This document shows positions 35,962 through 45,750 of a stretch of 64,000 nt of DNA, one piece after another (the first letter of the stretch is position 1; the number at the start of each line of letters is the position of its first letter). Where the stretch lies: NCBI RefSeq assembly GCF_008802405.1, contig NZ_VZDO01000005.1, positions 248,001 to 312,000 on the forward strand. Reading direction: 5' to 3'. This DNA is from Plantimonas leprariae (GTDB taxonomy: Bacteria; Pseudomonadota; Alphaproteobacteria; Rhizobiales; Rhizobiaceae). Under the pieces are notes generated by a model. That model had not been told where the DNA came from and made no database searches. It worked only from the letters and a program-made list of their open reading frames with translations. The position numbers and the translations under genes were made by a program.

Positions 35962-37250
35962 AGGTTCAGCCGGATCGACACGGAGCGCCCATGCGCGTCG
36001 AGTCCTTCGACGCGCGCGAGTTCCACGGCGGCGGGACCGAGGGCACGGAGCTGCTCGGGGCCGAGCTTCAGGCTCGACGTCCGCTTGACGAAGTCGAGCA
36101 CCGACAGGCCAGACGAGAAGCGGGCCGAGCGCGCCGTCGGCAGGACATGGTTGGAGCCCGCGACGTAGTCGCCGATCACCTCCGGCGTGTGCCGGCCGAG
36201 GAATACGGCGCCGGCGTTGCGGATGCGGGCGAACATCGCGTCCGGATCGTCGACGGCGAGTTCCAGATGCTCGGCCGCGATCCGGTCGGCGAGCGGCGGT
36301 GCCAAGTCGAGGTCCGGCACCGTGATCACCGCGCCGAAGTCGCGCCAGCTCGCGGCAGCCGTGTCCTGCCGCGAAAGCTGTTTGAGCTGCACGGCCACCG
36401 CCGCCTCCACCGCGTCGGCGAAGCCGGCATCGTCGGTGATCAGGATCGACTGCGCCGCCGCGTCGTGCTCGGCCTGCGCCAGGAGGTCGGCGGCGATCCA
36501 GGCTGGGTCGTTTTCGCCGTCCGCGATCACCAGCACTTCGGACGGGCCGGCGATCATGTCGATGCCGACCGTGCCGAAGACGCGGCGCTTCGCGGCGGCG
36601 ACATAGGCGTTGCCGGGGCCGACGATCTTCGCGACCGGCCGGATGCTCTCCGTGCCGTAGGCGAGCGCCGCGACGGCCTGCGCGCCGCCGATCCGGTAGA
36701 TCTCGTCGACGCCGGCGATCCGCGCGGCGGCGAGCACCAGCGGGTTCAGTTCGCCTGCCCGCGCCGGCACCACCATCGCGATCCGCGCGACGCCCGCCAC
36801 CGCCGCCGGCACGGCGTTCATCAGCACCGAGGACGGGTAGCTGGCGGAACCGCCCGGCACGTAAAGTCCCACCGCCTCGATCGCCGTCCAGCGGCTGCCG
36901 AGCACGACGCCGAGCGCGTCGACATAGGTGTCGTCGGTCGGGCGCTGGCGCTCGTGATGGCTGCGGATGCGCGCATGCGCGAGCTCCAGCGCCTCGCGGG
37001 TGTGCGGCTCCATGGCGGCGTAGGCGGCCTCGATCTCGTCCTTGCCGATGCGGAGCGTTTCCGGCGTCAGCGACAGGCCGTCGAAGCGCTGCGTGTAGTC
37101 GATGACCGCGGCGTCGCCGCGGGTCGCGACGTCGGCGAGGATCGCTCGGACGGCCTCGTCCACCTCTTCCGACACTTCGCGCTTTGCGGCGAGAAGCGCG
37201 CGGAACCGCGTCTCGAAGTCGTCGGCGGCGGCGTCGAGCCGTAGGGGCAA
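35958..37250 (-). CDS. hisD: Histidinol dehydrogenase
   Basis: 430 residues. Catalyses the last two steps of histidine synthesis, L-histidinol to L-histidine with two NAD and Zn. Recognisable parts are [56 protein letters not shown] and the catalytic/zinc region AEHLELAV followed by AGSNHVLPT. The start is TTG 37250 with ACGGAGAA upstream; no in-frame ATG fits. It lies in the conserved DUF2948-hisD-UPF0262-phosphatase block rather than with other his genes. Confidence 0.96.
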   Translation of the reverse strand: MPLRLDAAADDFETRFRALLAAKREVSEEVDEAVRAILADVATRGDAAVIDYTQRFDGLSLTPETLRIGKDEIEAAYAAMEPHTREALELAHARIRSHHERQRPTDDTYVDALGVVLGSRWTAIEAVGLYVPGGSASYPSSVLMNAVPAAVAGVARIAMVVPARAGELNPLVLAAARIAGVDEIYRIGGAQAVAALAYGTESIRPVAKIVGPGNAYVAAAKRRVFGTVGIDMIAGPSEVLVIADGENDPAWIAADLLAQAEHDAAAQSILITDDAGFADAVEAAVAVQLKQLSRQDTAAASWRDFGAVITVPDLDLAPPLADRIAAEHLELAVDDPDAMFARIRNAGAVFLGRHTPEVIGDYVAGSNHVLPTARSARFSSGLSVLDFVKRTSSLKLGPEQLRALGPAAVELARVEGLDAHGRSVSIRLNL

Positions 37251-37278
37251 GACCGGTTCTCCGTGCGGCGGCGCCGGT

Positions 37279-37743
37279 TCAGGCGACGGGTTTCTCGTGA
37301 TCGGGCAGGCGGTCGGTCGACCAGACGGCGTCCTCGTCCGTCAGTCGCGCTTCCACGCATTCGACGTCGAGCCTTATCGCGGCGTTCCCGGCGAAGACAA
37401 GCTCGATCGTGCCGCCCGGCGGGTCCTTCGGCGCGAAGCGTACGGCGAGCAGCACCAGCGGCGTATCGGTGGAGCCCTGGCCGACGCCGATCGACTGGGC
37501 CGAGCGGACGCGACCGAAGTCGAGAATCGCCCGCCGCCGCTCGTAGGCCTGGGTTTTCCGCAGGAAGCGCCAGCGCGACGGCGTCTTCACCGTTTCCCAG
37601 GCGAAGCGGTTGAGCGCCGCCACGAAGCGACCCTCGCGCGCCATGAAGCGCAAGTCGGCCGGCGCGGCGATCGCGTCCTGGCAGTAGGCGGAAAGGATCT
37701 GGAGGTCGTCCTCGTCCATCGCATCGAGCCTGAGGCCGGCCAT
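37279..37743 (-). CDS. DUF2948 family protein
   Basis: 154 residues, matching the alphaproteobacterial DUF2948 family: LRLDAMDEDDLQILSAYCQD at the start and RFAWE, RRRAILDFGRV and IELVFAGNAAIRLDVECVEA in the body. Function unknown. It is encoded 28 bases before hisD in the same direction, as in many Hyphomicrobiales where murA usually precedes it; here murA is absent and a polysaccharide gene precedes. Confidence 0.9.
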   Translation of the reverse strand: MAGLRLDAMDEDDLQILSAYCQDAIAAPADLRFMAREGRFVAALNRFAWETVKTPSRWRFLRKTQAYERRRAILDFGRVRSAQSIGVGQGSTDTPLVLLAVRFAPKDPPGGTIELVFAGNAAIRLDVECVEARLTDEDAVWSTDRLPDHEKPVA

Positions 37744-37807
37744 CGGGTCTCCGTTTCACGCGCAGAAAGCTTGTCCCCGCGCACTTAAGGAGCACCACCG
37801 GCGTCGG

Positions 37808-38959
37808 CTAGAGGGCCGCCGCTCCCGCCTGCATCGATCGGCGGGCGGAGAAGCGCATGCGCTGTCCGGGGACCTCGACGAAGCGGTACGTGAAGGCGCT
37901 GAAGATGATCGTTGCCGTCAGCGCGGCGGTGAGAGCAAGTGGCGAGGCGAGGGCGGAAAAGGCCTTCGCGCCTTCGGGCAGCGTTTCCACGAGATCGAGG
38001 CCCGTACGCGCTTCGAGCACCGTGCCGACATTGACGAGGCGCGAGATCACGAAGGCATGGGTCATGTAGATCGAATAGGAGACGAGGCCGAGAAAGGCGC
38101 ATTCCGGCGTCTTCAGCAGCCGGCTGACCGCTCCTTCCTCGCGCGCGAAGACAGCGACGACGAGCGTGAACAGCAGCGGTGCGGCGAGCGATAGCGGCGT
38201 TGCGCCGGCCGCGATCACGAAGCCGACCACGGCGAGAACGGCTGCCGCCTCCAGCATGGTCCCCCGCGCCATCGCCGAGGCGGGACCCGCGGCCGGCGGG
38301 CGGCTGGCGAGGCGCAGCAGCGCGCCGCACGAGAAGCCGGCGAGGCAGCGCAGCCAGCCGAAGGCGACCGTCGTATCGACATGACCGACGAAATGCGCGA
38401 GCGCCGGCAGTGCCGCCAGCACGACGAGGCCGAGCAGGACCGGCAGCAGCCGGCGGCCGAAAAGGAGCGAGCCGAAGGCGAATAGGAGGTACGCGCCGAA
38501 CTCCGCCGAGATGCTCCAACTCGGATAGTTCCAGCCGAGCGACGGCACGGTGCCGAAGGCGTGGACGAGGAAGAGGTTGGCGAGGAGCGCGTTCGGCGAG
38601 TTGCCGCCGATGAACGCCGCGCCTGGCCCCTTCGCCAGCAGCGTCGCCGTCTCGAAGGCGACGAACAGGAGCAGCATCGCGAGGTGCAGGGGATAGACGC
38701 GCCGCCAGCGCGCCAGCGCGAAGCGCCCGACCTGCCCCATACTTCCGAGGCGTCCGGCATAGGAATGCGCGATGACAAACCCGGACAGGACGAAGAAGAA
38801 ATCGACGAACAGGAAGGAATGGCGGAACAGCCGCACCTCGCCGAGCCAGCCGGACAGCGGCAGATGCAGCAGCACCACCATGAGCGCGCAGACGCCGCGC
38901 AGCCCGTCCAGCGCCTCGAAGCGCGCCTGCCGCGTCGCGGGCCCGGATTCGCTCGTCAT
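37808..38959 (-). CDS. Acyltransferase-3 family membrane O-acyltransferase (OafA/ExoZ-like)
   Basis: 383 residues with about ten membrane helices. The N-terminal family motif RFEALDGLRGVCALMVVLLH is followed by FFFVLSGFVIAHSYAGR with the conserved Arg, and WSISAEFGAYLLF. These proteins transfer acetyl or other acyl groups to surface polysaccharides at the inner membrane. The ATG at 38959 overlaps the stop of the polymerase-like gene upstream (ATGA), so it is coupled to it and probably decorates the same glycan. A larger open frame through the polymerase gene is out of frame with that real gene. Confidence 0.9.
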   Translation of the reverse strand: MTSESGPATRQARFEALDGLRGVCALMVVLLHLPLSGWLGEVRLFRHSFLFVDFFFVLSGFVIAHSYAGRLGSMGQVGRFALARWRRVYPLHLAMLLLFVAFETATLLAKGPGAAFIGGNSPNALLANLFLVHAFGTVPSLGWNYPSWSISAEFGAYLLFAFGSLLFGRRLLPVLLGLVVLAALPALAHFVGHVDTTVAFGWLRCLAGFSCGALLRLASRPPAAGPASAMARGTMLEAAAVLAVVGFVIAAGATPLSLAAPLLFTLVVAVFAREEGAVSRLLKTPECAFLGLVSYSIYMTHAFVISRLVNVGTVLEARTGLDLVETLPEGAKAFSALASPLALTAALTATIIFSAFTYRFVEVPGQRMRFSARRSMQAGAAAL

Positions 38960-40326
38960 GGCAACGCGGCTCCCGCGGGTTTCAGTTGGAGGGTCGCCGC
39001 CTCGTCGCCGGAGACGACGCGGAAGCGGGCGAGGAGCCGCAGGCCGACGACCGACAGAAAGGTCAGCATCCAGGTCGGGTCGTTGCGCTTCAGGAGGTAG
39101 CTTTCGAGGAAGGAGTTCAGCAGCATGAAGCCGAGCACCATCAGGAAGAAGTCGGCCAGCCGCTGGCTCTCCTCGCCCTCGCGGCAGCGCATGTAGTCCG
39201 CCATCGGCAGGACGAGCAGCATCGCCGCCACTGGAATCAGCGCCGGCCAGCCGAGCGCGATCGCGACGTCGAGATAGCCGGAATGCGAGTTCACCGCGCC
39301 GCCGGGATCCCAGGAAAGCTCGAACGGCCGCTCGGCGTCGGTGACGATCGGCGTCGTCCAGAAGGACTCGAAGCCCCAGCCGGTCCACTGGCGCGGCTGC
39401 ATCAGGTCGAGCGCGTAGCGCCAGAGGTCCATGCGGCCGGTGAAGGTCGTACCCGGCAGCACGAACTGCACCGCGTCGTTGAGAAGAGGCGAGATCGCGG
39501 CGCCGAGCGTCAGCGCCGCCATCGCCGCGACGGCGGCGGCGAGAATCAGGCAGGGCAGGGAGCGGCCGCCGGACGCCCGGCCACCGATCACCAGAAGCGC
39601 CACCAGCGGCACGAGGCCCGCAGAGGTCTTCGAGCCAGTCTTCAGGACGAAAAGCGCGCTGAGAACGAGCACCAGCCAGCCGGCCCGCTTCGTGCCGCTG
39701 CGGACGAGGTAGAGGCCGGCGAAGAACAGCGCCGCCATCACCGGGCCGGCGACGTTCTTGTGGCTGTAGATGCCGCGCCAGAGGCCGGCATGCTCCGGCT
39801 CGTCGCCGGTGGCGCCGTGGATCGCGGCGTCCGGCCAGAGGACGAGGCCGAGATAGGACAGGCCAAGGACGGCGAGGGCGGCGAAGACCAGGCTCGCGCG
39901 GAACGCTTTCGCCGTCGGCGGCAGGCAGATCGCGCCGGTCGCCGCGCACATCGCGAACAGCGAGAACAGGACCGCGCGGAGCGAGGCATCCGGCCAGTTC
40001 GACTGCGTCACGGAGAACAGCATCCAGCCCGCGACGACGAGCCAGGTCGGCCTCAGAAGCGCGAAGGCCGTGGCGCGATCGGTGAAGAGGACGTGACCGA
40101 GGAGCGCCAGCGCGCCGAGGAGGCCGTAGCCGAGCTGGTTGACGAGGTTGCCGCTGTCGGCGGTGGCCGGGCTCAAGGGTTGGAAAGGCGAGAAGGTGAC
40201 GAGCAGCGCCGTGAGGATCAGCGCGCCGAACCCGGTCCGCAGCGCCGCGACGACGCTGTCGGACTTCGCGGCCGGCCGCTCCCGCGGCCCGGCCTCAGTT
40301 CTGCTCGGGGCGGCGATACTGCTCAT
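38956..40326 (-). CDS. O-antigen polymerase/ligase-family membrane protein (Wzy/WaaL)
   Basis: 456 residues with about eleven membrane helices and a large periplasmic loop near residues 280-350 (TFTGRMDLWRYALDLM, GWGFESFW, NSHSGYLDVAIALGW), the pattern of the Wzy_C/RfaL family. NSHSGYLDVAIALGW holds the family's conserved His. It should polymerise repeat units or ligate glycan to a carrier; sequence alone does not separate the two. It overlaps the glycosyltransferase gene upstream by 32 bases and the acyltransferase downstream by four. Confidence 0.87.
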   Translation of the reverse strand: MSSIAAPSRTEAGPRERPAAKSDSVVAALRTGFGALILTALLVTFSPFQPLSPATADSGNLVNQLGYGLLGALALLGHVLFTDRATAFALLRPTWLVVAGWMLFSVTQSNWPDASLRAVLFSLFAMCAATGAICLPPTAKAFRASLVFAALAVLGLSYLGLVLWPDAAIHGATGDEPEHAGLWRGIYSHKNVAGPVMAALFFAGLYLVRSGTKRAGWLVLVLSALFVLKTGSKTSAGLVPLVALLVIGGRASGGRSLPCLILAAAVAAMAALTLGAAISPLLNDAVQFVLPGTTFTGRMDLWRYALDLMQPRQWTGWGFESFWTTPIVTDAERPFELSWDPGGAVNSHSGYLDVAIALGWPALIPVAAMLLVLPMADYMRCREGEESQRLADFFLMVLGFMLLNSFLESYLLKRNDPTWMLTFLSVVGLRLLARFRVVSGDEAATLQLKPAGAALP

Positions 40327-41275
40327 TCACGCGGCCGAACTCGGCGAGGAACCTGCCGACGGCGACGTTCATCGGGTAGAGGCCGATGACCGCCGAACGG
40401 GTGCTGAGGCCGAGGCGCGCCGCGCGGAAGGGCGAGGCGAGAAGCAGGCAGGCGCTCTTCGCCAGCGTCTTCGTGCGGCCCTTGAAGCTGCCATCGGCCC
40501 GGTGCTCGATGATCGAGGAAAGCGCGCCGTTGCGCAGCGAGCGCGCCTGCAGCCAGGAGAATTCCGTGCGGCGCTCCGGCGTCGTCTCGTGCACCACGGC
40601 TTCTTGGCTCCAGGCGAAGCGGAAGCCGCGGCGCCGGGCTCTGGCGTAGAGGTCGCTGTCGCCGCCGCCGGTGAAGTTGAACACCGGGTCAAGGAAGGGT
40701 GCGCCCATCGCCTCCAGCACGTGGCGGCGGAACGCGACGTTGCCGGACGAGTAGAGGATCGGCACCGGCCCGGTGCGGGCATAGGGCGGCGTGAACACCG
40801 GATGATGCGCCCAGAGGCTCGTCCCGGCGCCTTCGAAGACGGGAAGCTGCGGGCCACCGACGATGTCGGCCCCGGTCCGCTCGGCGGTCGCGACCAGACT
40901 CTCGAGCCAGTGCTCGCAGGCGCATTCGTCGTCGTCGATCGCGAGGAGGAACCGCGCCTCCGGGTATTCGGCAAGCGCCGTCGTCCAGCCGGCATTGTAG
41001 GCGTGGCAGTTGCCGCGCTCGCTCGCGAGCACGACGCGCCCGGGGAGGCGGCCGGCCGCGAAGAACGGGCTTGCCGCCGTTACGCCTTCGAGACGCTCGG
41101 CGTCGTTGTCGACCACGATCACCGCGAACCGGCGACGGGTGCGCTGCCGCTCCAAGGATTCCAACGTCCGCAGGAGATGGTCCGGGCGGCGGAAGGTCGG
41201 CAGCGTCACCGCGCACTCGACGGCCGTCTCGGGGCCACCGGCTGGGCGCGCTTCGATCGACATGGCCTCAATCAT
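40295..41275 (-). CDS. Glycosyltransferase family 2
   Basis: 326 residues. The GT-A fold begins AVTLPTFRRPDHLLRTLESL; DXD-like motif is LAIDDDECAC; the acceptor region GGPQLPVFEGAG and the GGGDSDLYARARRRGFRFAW segment follow. It adds a sugar to a lipid-linked intermediate on the cytoplasmic face. ATG 41275 is preferred (GGGAA five bases upstream); 41329 and 41263 are alternatives. It leads a three-gene minus-strand operon with the polymerase and acyltransferase and is divergent from another glycosyltransferase. Confidence 0.88.
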   Translation of the reverse strand: MIEAMSIEARPAGGPETAVECAVTLPTFRRPDHLLRTLESLERQRTRRRFAVIVVDNDAERLEGVTAASPFFAAGRLPGRVVLASERGNCHAYNAGWTTALAEYPEARFLLAIDDDECACEHWLESLVATAERTGADIVGGPQLPVFEGAGTSLWAHHPVFTPPYARTGPVPILYSSGNVAFRRHVLEAMGAPFLDPVFNFTGGGDSDLYARARRRGFRFAWSQEAVVHETTPERRTEFSWLQARSLRNGALSSIIEHRADGSFKGRTKTLAKSACLLLASPFRAARLGLSTRSAVIGLYPMNVAVGRFLAEFGRVNEQYRRPEQN

Positions 41276-41485
41276 CGGCGTTCCCGGCGATGGGACCGGA
41301 CCTGTTCCGGCGCCGGCGGATTGGAGCATGGACCCGTAAACAAACTCGGAACGGAGAAGCTATGGTTGTGTAATCGATCGCTAACCAATCTACAGGTTGT
41401 ATCAAAATGCAACCGTCGCCTTTAGCCGGTCGGTTACGACTGAAATGCACGATGCTCCCGGGTTCAGCGCTGGCACGGTCCCGGA

Positions 41486-42733
41486 ATGCATCTCCTCTTC
41501 ATCAGTTCGATGCTGCCGACGGACGAGCCGCGGTCCGGCTTCGAGATCGCCAACCGGGCGATCGCCGACGAATACCGGCGGCAGGGCGTGCGCCTCAGCT
41601 TCGCCGGCTTCCGCCGGCCGGGCTCGCCCGTCCCGAAGCCGGGGGAGATCTCGCTCGGCGAACTCGTGCCGGAGAATGCCGGGGCGAGCCGCCGCCAGAA
41701 GGCCGCGTGGCTGGCGCGCTCCTTCGCGCTCGGCCTGCCGGTTTCCGCGGCGAAGCTCGCGACGATGGATGCCGAGACGCTCTGGAGCCGGCTGGCGGAG
41801 GCCGGGCCGGTCGACGGCTTCATCCTCAATTCCGTGCAGATGCCGGCGGCCTATCCGTTCCTGGCGGGCGCGAAGCCGTCGATCTTCGTCGCCCATAATG
41901 TCGAGCACCGCTCGGCGGGCGAGAACGCCGCGACCTCGCGTTCGGCGTTTCGCCGCTTCCTGTACCGCCGCGAGGCGGCGCTGCTCCGTAAAGTGGAGGA
42001 ACGGGTCTGCCGCGAGGCCCGGATCGTCCATGCGCTCAGCGCCGACGATCTCGCCGGCCTCGGCGTCGACAGGAACCCGGCCGCCTTCGTCCTGCCGCTG
42101 TCGGTCGGGCGTCCCTCCATCGGCGACGACGGCCTGCGCCGCCACGACATCGGCCTGATCGGCACCTGGAGCTGGGCGCCGAACCGGCTTGGCCTCGACT
42201 GGTTCCTCCGGGAAGTCGTGCCGTGGCTGCCGCAGGAGATCACCGTCGCCGTCGCCGGCAGCTTCGACGGTCGTCCGCCCCGCGTTCCCGCCAACGTCTC
42301 CGTGCTCGGCCGGGTGCCGGACGCGCAAGCCTTCGTGCGCGCCTCGCGCGTCATCGCGCTCGCCTCGAAGGGTGGGACCGGCGTCCAGCTCAAGACCATC
42401 GAGGCGTTCGAGGAGGGCATTCCCGCGGTCGCGACGCCGTCGGCGCTCCGCGGCGTCGCGACGATGCCGGGGAACGTCGCCGTCGCCGACGACGCCCGCG
42501 AGTTCGCCGCCGCCCTGATCGACGCCGTCGCCGGCGAGCGCGACGGGCGCGTCCGTCGCGGCGGCGGTCCTGCCTTCGCGCTGGCGCAGCGCCGCTCCCT
42601 TGCCGCCGCCGTGAAGGAAGCGGTCACGCGCCTCGCCACGATGGCCGAGTTCGAGCGTCCGCGGGGCCGCGAACGCCTGCCGCAGGTCTCGGTCTTCCCG
42701 GCGCTGCCCGAACCCGTGGTCGTCGGTTCGTGA
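41486..42733 (+). CDS. Glycosyltransferase family 4 (group 1)
   Basis: 415 residues, GT-B. The N-terminal domain starts MHLLFISSMLPTDEPRSGFE, with IFVAHNVEHRSAGENA contacting the acceptor side. The C-terminal domain has IGTWSWAPNRLGLDWFL and GTGVQLKTIEAFEEGIPAVAT. This form resembles the PslH/WcaI-like enzymes of exopolysaccharide clusters. The stop overlaps the GTG start of the next transferase. The 210 bases between it and the divergent family 2 gene are AT-rich and probably hold both promoters. Confidence 0.88.
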   Translation: MHLLFISSMLPTDEPRSGFEIANRAIADEYRRQGVRLSFAGFRRPGSPVPKPGEISLGELVPENAGASRRQKAAWLARSFALGLPVSAAKLATMDAETLWSRLAEAGPVDGFILNSVQMPAAYPFLAGAKPSIFVAHNVEHRSAGENAATSRSAFRRFLYRREAALLRKVEERVCREARIVHALSADDLAGLGVDRNPAAFVLPLSVGRPSIGDDGLRRHDIGLIGTWSWAPNRLGLDWFLREVVPWLPQEITVAVAGSFDGRPPRVPANVSVLGRVPDAQAFVRASRVIALASKGGTGVQLKTIEAFEEGIPAVATPSALRGVATMPGNVAVADDAREFAAALIDAVAGERDGRVRRGGGPAFALAQRRSLAAAVKEAVTRLATMAEFERPRGRERLPQVSVFPALPEPVVVGS

Positions 42734-43539
42734 GCGCCGTCCGCAACCTCGCTTGGCCGATCGACGAGCCGGAGCGGCTCCCGATCCCGCTTCGTCAACT
42801 GCTGGACGTCGAGATCGCCGACGTCGACCGGCGGACGATGATCGACGAGCTTCAGTCGCGCATCGACCGAGTGGAGTTCACGGCGCTCGCCTTCGCCAAT
42901 GCTCATTGCGTCAACGTCGCCGCGACGAACGCCGAGTATCGCGCGACCCTCGCCGGCTTCACCGTGCTTGCGGACGGGATCGGCGTCGATCTCGCCGCCA
43001 AGCTGCATCACGGCCGGCCGTTTCCGGAAAACCTCAACGGCACCGACTTCGTGCCGGCGCTCCTGCGCGCGCTCGGCGGCCGGCGGCGCGTCGCGCTGCT
43101 CGGCGGCGCACCGGGCGTCGCGGAGGAGGCGGCCGCGAACCTGCAGCGCGCCCTGCCGCGCCACGAGTTCCGCGCCGTGTCGCACGGCTACTTCCGGCCC
43201 GGCCTCGAAACCGAGATCGTGCTGGCGCGCCTGCGCGACTTCTCGCCGGACATCACCCTCGTCGCGCTCGGCGTGCCGAAGCAGGAACTGTTCATCGCGG
43301 AGCACGTGACGATCCGCGAGACGACGGTCGTGATCGCCGTCGGGGCGCTGTTCGACTTTCTTTCCGGCCGGGTGGCCCGCGCACCGCTCGCCTGGCGGCG
43401 CCTGCGGATGGAATGGCTGTTCCGCCTCATCGGCGAGCCCTCGCGCCTCTGGCGGCGCTACGTGCTCGGCAACCCGGTCTTCCTTTGGCGCGTCTTCGTC
43501 GGGCTCATGGCTCGCAAAAGCCGTCCGGCTGGCGGCTGA
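42730..43539 (+). CDS. WecG/TagA/CpsF-family glycosyltransferase (GT26)
   Basis: 269 residues. Core signatures are FANAHCVNVAATNAEYRATL, LADGIGVDLAAK, NGTDFVPALLRAL, RRVALLGGAPGVAEEAA and VALGVPKQELFIAEH, all typical of GT26 enzymes that add ManNAcA, GlcA or related sugars to lipid-linked glycans. It starts at GTG 42730, overlapping the previous stop (GTGA). The C-terminal 40 residues (LMEWLFRLIGEPSRLWRRY-type) are the membrane-associating helix common in the family. Confidence 0.92.
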   Translation: MSAVRNLAWPIDEPERLPIPLRQLLDVEIADVDRRTMIDELQSRIDRVEFTALAFANAHCVNVAATNAEYRATLAGFTVLADGIGVDLAAKLHHGRPFPENLNGTDFVPALLRALGGRRRVALLGGAPGVAEEAAANLQRALPRHEFRAVSHGYFRPGLETEIVLARLRDFSPDITLVALGVPKQELFIAEHVTIRETTVVIAVGALFDFLSGRVARAPLAWRRLRMEWLFRLIGEPSRLWRRYVLGNPVFLWRVFVGLMARKSRPAGG

Positions 43540-43545
43540 CCAGCG

Positions 43546-44424
43546 ATGCGCACCGCGATCGTCACGGCGAGCTATCGGGGCGACTTCGAGCGCTGCCGCC
43601 TGCTGTGCGAAAGCATCGACCGGCACGTCAGCGGCCATACGCGGCACGTGATCCTCGTCGAGGACCGGGATGTCGCCGCGTTCGTCGGGCTTGCGGGCCC
43701 GAAGCGCGAGATCGTCGGCGAGCGCGACCTCCTGCCGTTCTGGCTGCGTGCGTTCCCAGACCCGAAGAGCTTCGGCCGGCGCCGGGTCTGGCTGTCGCCG
43801 CTGGGGCCGCCGCTGCGCGGCTGGCACGTGCAGCAGTTGCGCCGCATCGCGGCCGCCGTGCGCATGCCGGAGGAGGTGATGATCTCCTGCGATTCCGACA
43901 CCGTCTTCGTGAAGCCGTTCGACGTCGCCGCGATGCGCTCGGGGCGGGCGGCGCGCTTCTACCGCGCGGCGGGCCCCGCCCATTCCGTCCTGCCGCAGTT
44001 CGCCGCCGACCACCGGCGCTGGTGGGCGAAGTCCGGCGCGCTGCTCGGCATCGAGGCGAAGGGCGAGCCGGATGTCGGCTACATCGCGACCGGCATCGCC
44101 TGGCGCACCGACACGGTTCGCGCCATGACGGCGCGGATCGAGGCGGTGACGGGCCGCTCCTGGATCGCCGCGCTCGCCGGAACCCGCGCCCTGTCGGAAT
44201 GCACGATCTACGGACGCTTCGTCGACGAGGTCGAGCGCCGGCCGGACGCGCATCTGCCAGCGGCGCGCTCGATCTGCCGCGTCTACTGGGCGGGCGGGGC
44301 GATGAGCGAGGCGAGCCTCCGCGACTTCGTCGGCGGGCTCGACCCGGCGGAGGTGGCGATCGGCGTCCAGTCCTTCACCGGCACCGATCCCGGCCTCATT
44401 CGCCGGGTTGCGGGGCTGGCGTAA
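43546..44424 (+). CDS. DUF6492-like, putative glycosyltransferase
   Basis: 292 residues. The start RTAIVTASYRGDFERCRLLC and the CDSDTVFVKPFD segment (DXD-like) resemble proteins of the DUF6492 group often found in polysaccharide clusters, probably GT-A transferases. The family assignment is from memory of pattern and is moderate. It follows the GT26 gene after six bases, so it is in the same + strand operon. Its last 29 bases overlap the 3' end of the convergent flippase gene. Confidence 0.72.
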   Translation: MRTAIVTASYRGDFERCRLLCESIDRHVSGHTRHVILVEDRDVAAFVGLAGPKREIVGERDLLPFWLRAFPDPKSFGRRRVWLSPLGPPLRGWHVQQLRRIAAAVRMPEEVMISCDSDTVFVKPFDVAAMRSGRAARFYRAAGPAHSVLPQFAADHRRWWAKSGALLGIEAKGEPDVGYIATGIAWRTDTVRAMTARIEAVTGRSWIAALAGTRALSECTIYGRFVDEVERRPDAHLPAARSICRVYWAGGAMSEASLRDFVGGLDPAEVAIGVQSFTGTDPGLIRRVAGLA

Positions 44425-45718
44425 GCGACGGTCCCGGCAGTTGCCGCTCCTGCAGGCGGCTCCAGTCGAGCGTGAAGTAGGTCGCGCTCGCCGACGCCAG
44501 CCAGAGCACGAAGAACAGCCCGTTGAGGCCGATGATCCAGGCGGTGCTCGCCGCATCGGCATGGCCGAGAATGACCACGAGCAGCCCGGCCTTCAGGAGC
44601 CCGACCAGCGCCAGGATCAGCGCGCGCGAGCCGGTCCGCCCGCGGGCGTAGAGGATCTCGCTGTGGTATTCGACGATGTTGCGGAAGGCCGGCACCATCA
44701 GCGCCGTCGCGACGAGCGGCGCGGCCCCCGCGACGTTGCGGCCGAGCGCGTTCGGCGCGATCCAGAGCAGGACGCCGATCGCCGCGAGGCCCGCGACGGA
44801 AACGGCCGCGATCGCGCCTTCGAACAGCCAGCGACGCCGCCAGGCCGCGAGCCATTCCGGCGCGCGCATCAGGCGCTGCACCATCATCGTGTTGAAGGCT
44901 CGGACAGGAAGCGCCGTCAGGTCGATCAGCCGCATCAGCATGGCGTAGAGCCCGGCGACGACCGGGCCGCCGATCGACAGGACGAGCAGCTTGTCGAGCT
45001 CCGACTGCAGGTAGAAGATGATCTCGGCCGTCGCGACGCCCGCCGAATCCCGCCAGCGCGACAGGTAGAGGGCCGGCCGGAAGCGCAGATGAATGCGCGG
45101 ATAGAACGCCGCGTAGGCCACCAGCGCCGCGACGGCGTTGGCCGCCATATAGGCGAGCGACCACTCGATCAGCGCGCCGGAACCGATAAGCGCGAAGAGC
45201 ACGGCGGCGACGGCGCGAATCGCCGTCCCGACGATCACCATCACGGCGGCGCGGCCGAAGCGGCCGAGGCCGTTGTTGACGATGCAGGCGACTTCGAGCG
45301 GCCGCCAGAACAGCACCTCCGCCGCGATCACCGCCGCGAATGCGGCGAGCGTCATGTCGGGGCGGAAGACGAGGGCATAGAACCCGGCAGCCGCCAGCGC
45401 CACGACGGGCAGCGACAGGAGGAAGGCCGCGAAGAAGCCGGCGGTATAGGTGCCGACGAGCCGGCGCTTCACCGTCGCGGCGCGGTAGAGCGGCGAGACG
45501 AAGCCGAAGCCGGCGATGCGCGACAGCATGATGCCCGTCGCCGACGCGGTGGCGAACAAGCCGAAATCGCCGACCGAAAGGCTGTTGGCGACCGAGACGA
45601 AATAGGCAAGCGAAATCACCAGCCGCCCGGCGGAGCCGCCGACCAGATGGGCGAATGCCGTCAACTGGCTTAGCTCGAGCTTAAGTTTTCCGCCGAACAG
45701 TGCGTCCAAGCGCTTCAC
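44396..45718 (-). CDS. Polysaccharide flippase (Wzx/MOP superfamily)
   Basis: 440 residues with 12 or more membrane helices; VGDFGLFATASATGIMLSRI and LDKLLVLSIGGPVVAGLYAM match the MOP/polysaccharide-synthase pattern. It moves lipid-linked repeat units across the inner membrane. GTG 45718 (VKRLDALFGGKLKLEL) is chosen, with ACGGAACGG upstream; a longer open frame runs through the divergent glycosidase gene. Only 32 bases separate it from that gene's likely start, so promoters must overlap coding sequence. Confidence 0.87.
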   Translation of the reverse strand: MKRLDALFGGKLKLELSQLTAFAHLVGGSAGRLVISLAYFVSVANSLSVGDFGLFATASATGIMLSRIAGFGFVSPLYRAATVKRRLVGTYTAGFFAAFLLSLPVVALAAAGFYALVFRPDMTLAAFAAVIAAEVLFWRPLEVACIVNNGLGRFGRAAVMVIVGTAIRAVAAVLFALIGSGALIEWSLAYMAANAVAALVAYAAFYPRIHLRFRPALYLSRWRDSAGVATAEIIFYLQSELDKLLVLSIGGPVVAGLYAMLMRLIDLTALPVRAFNTMMVQRLMRAPEWLAAWRRRWLFEGAIAAVSVAGLAAIGVLLWIAPNALGRNVAGAAPLVATALMVPAFRNIVEYHSEILYARGRTGSRALILALVGLLKAGLLVVILGHADAASTAWIIGLNGLFFVLWLASASATYFTLDWSRLQERQLPGPSLTPAPQPGE

Positions 45719-45750
45719 GCCGTTCCGTTGCAGCCCGGTGGCCGAACCCG

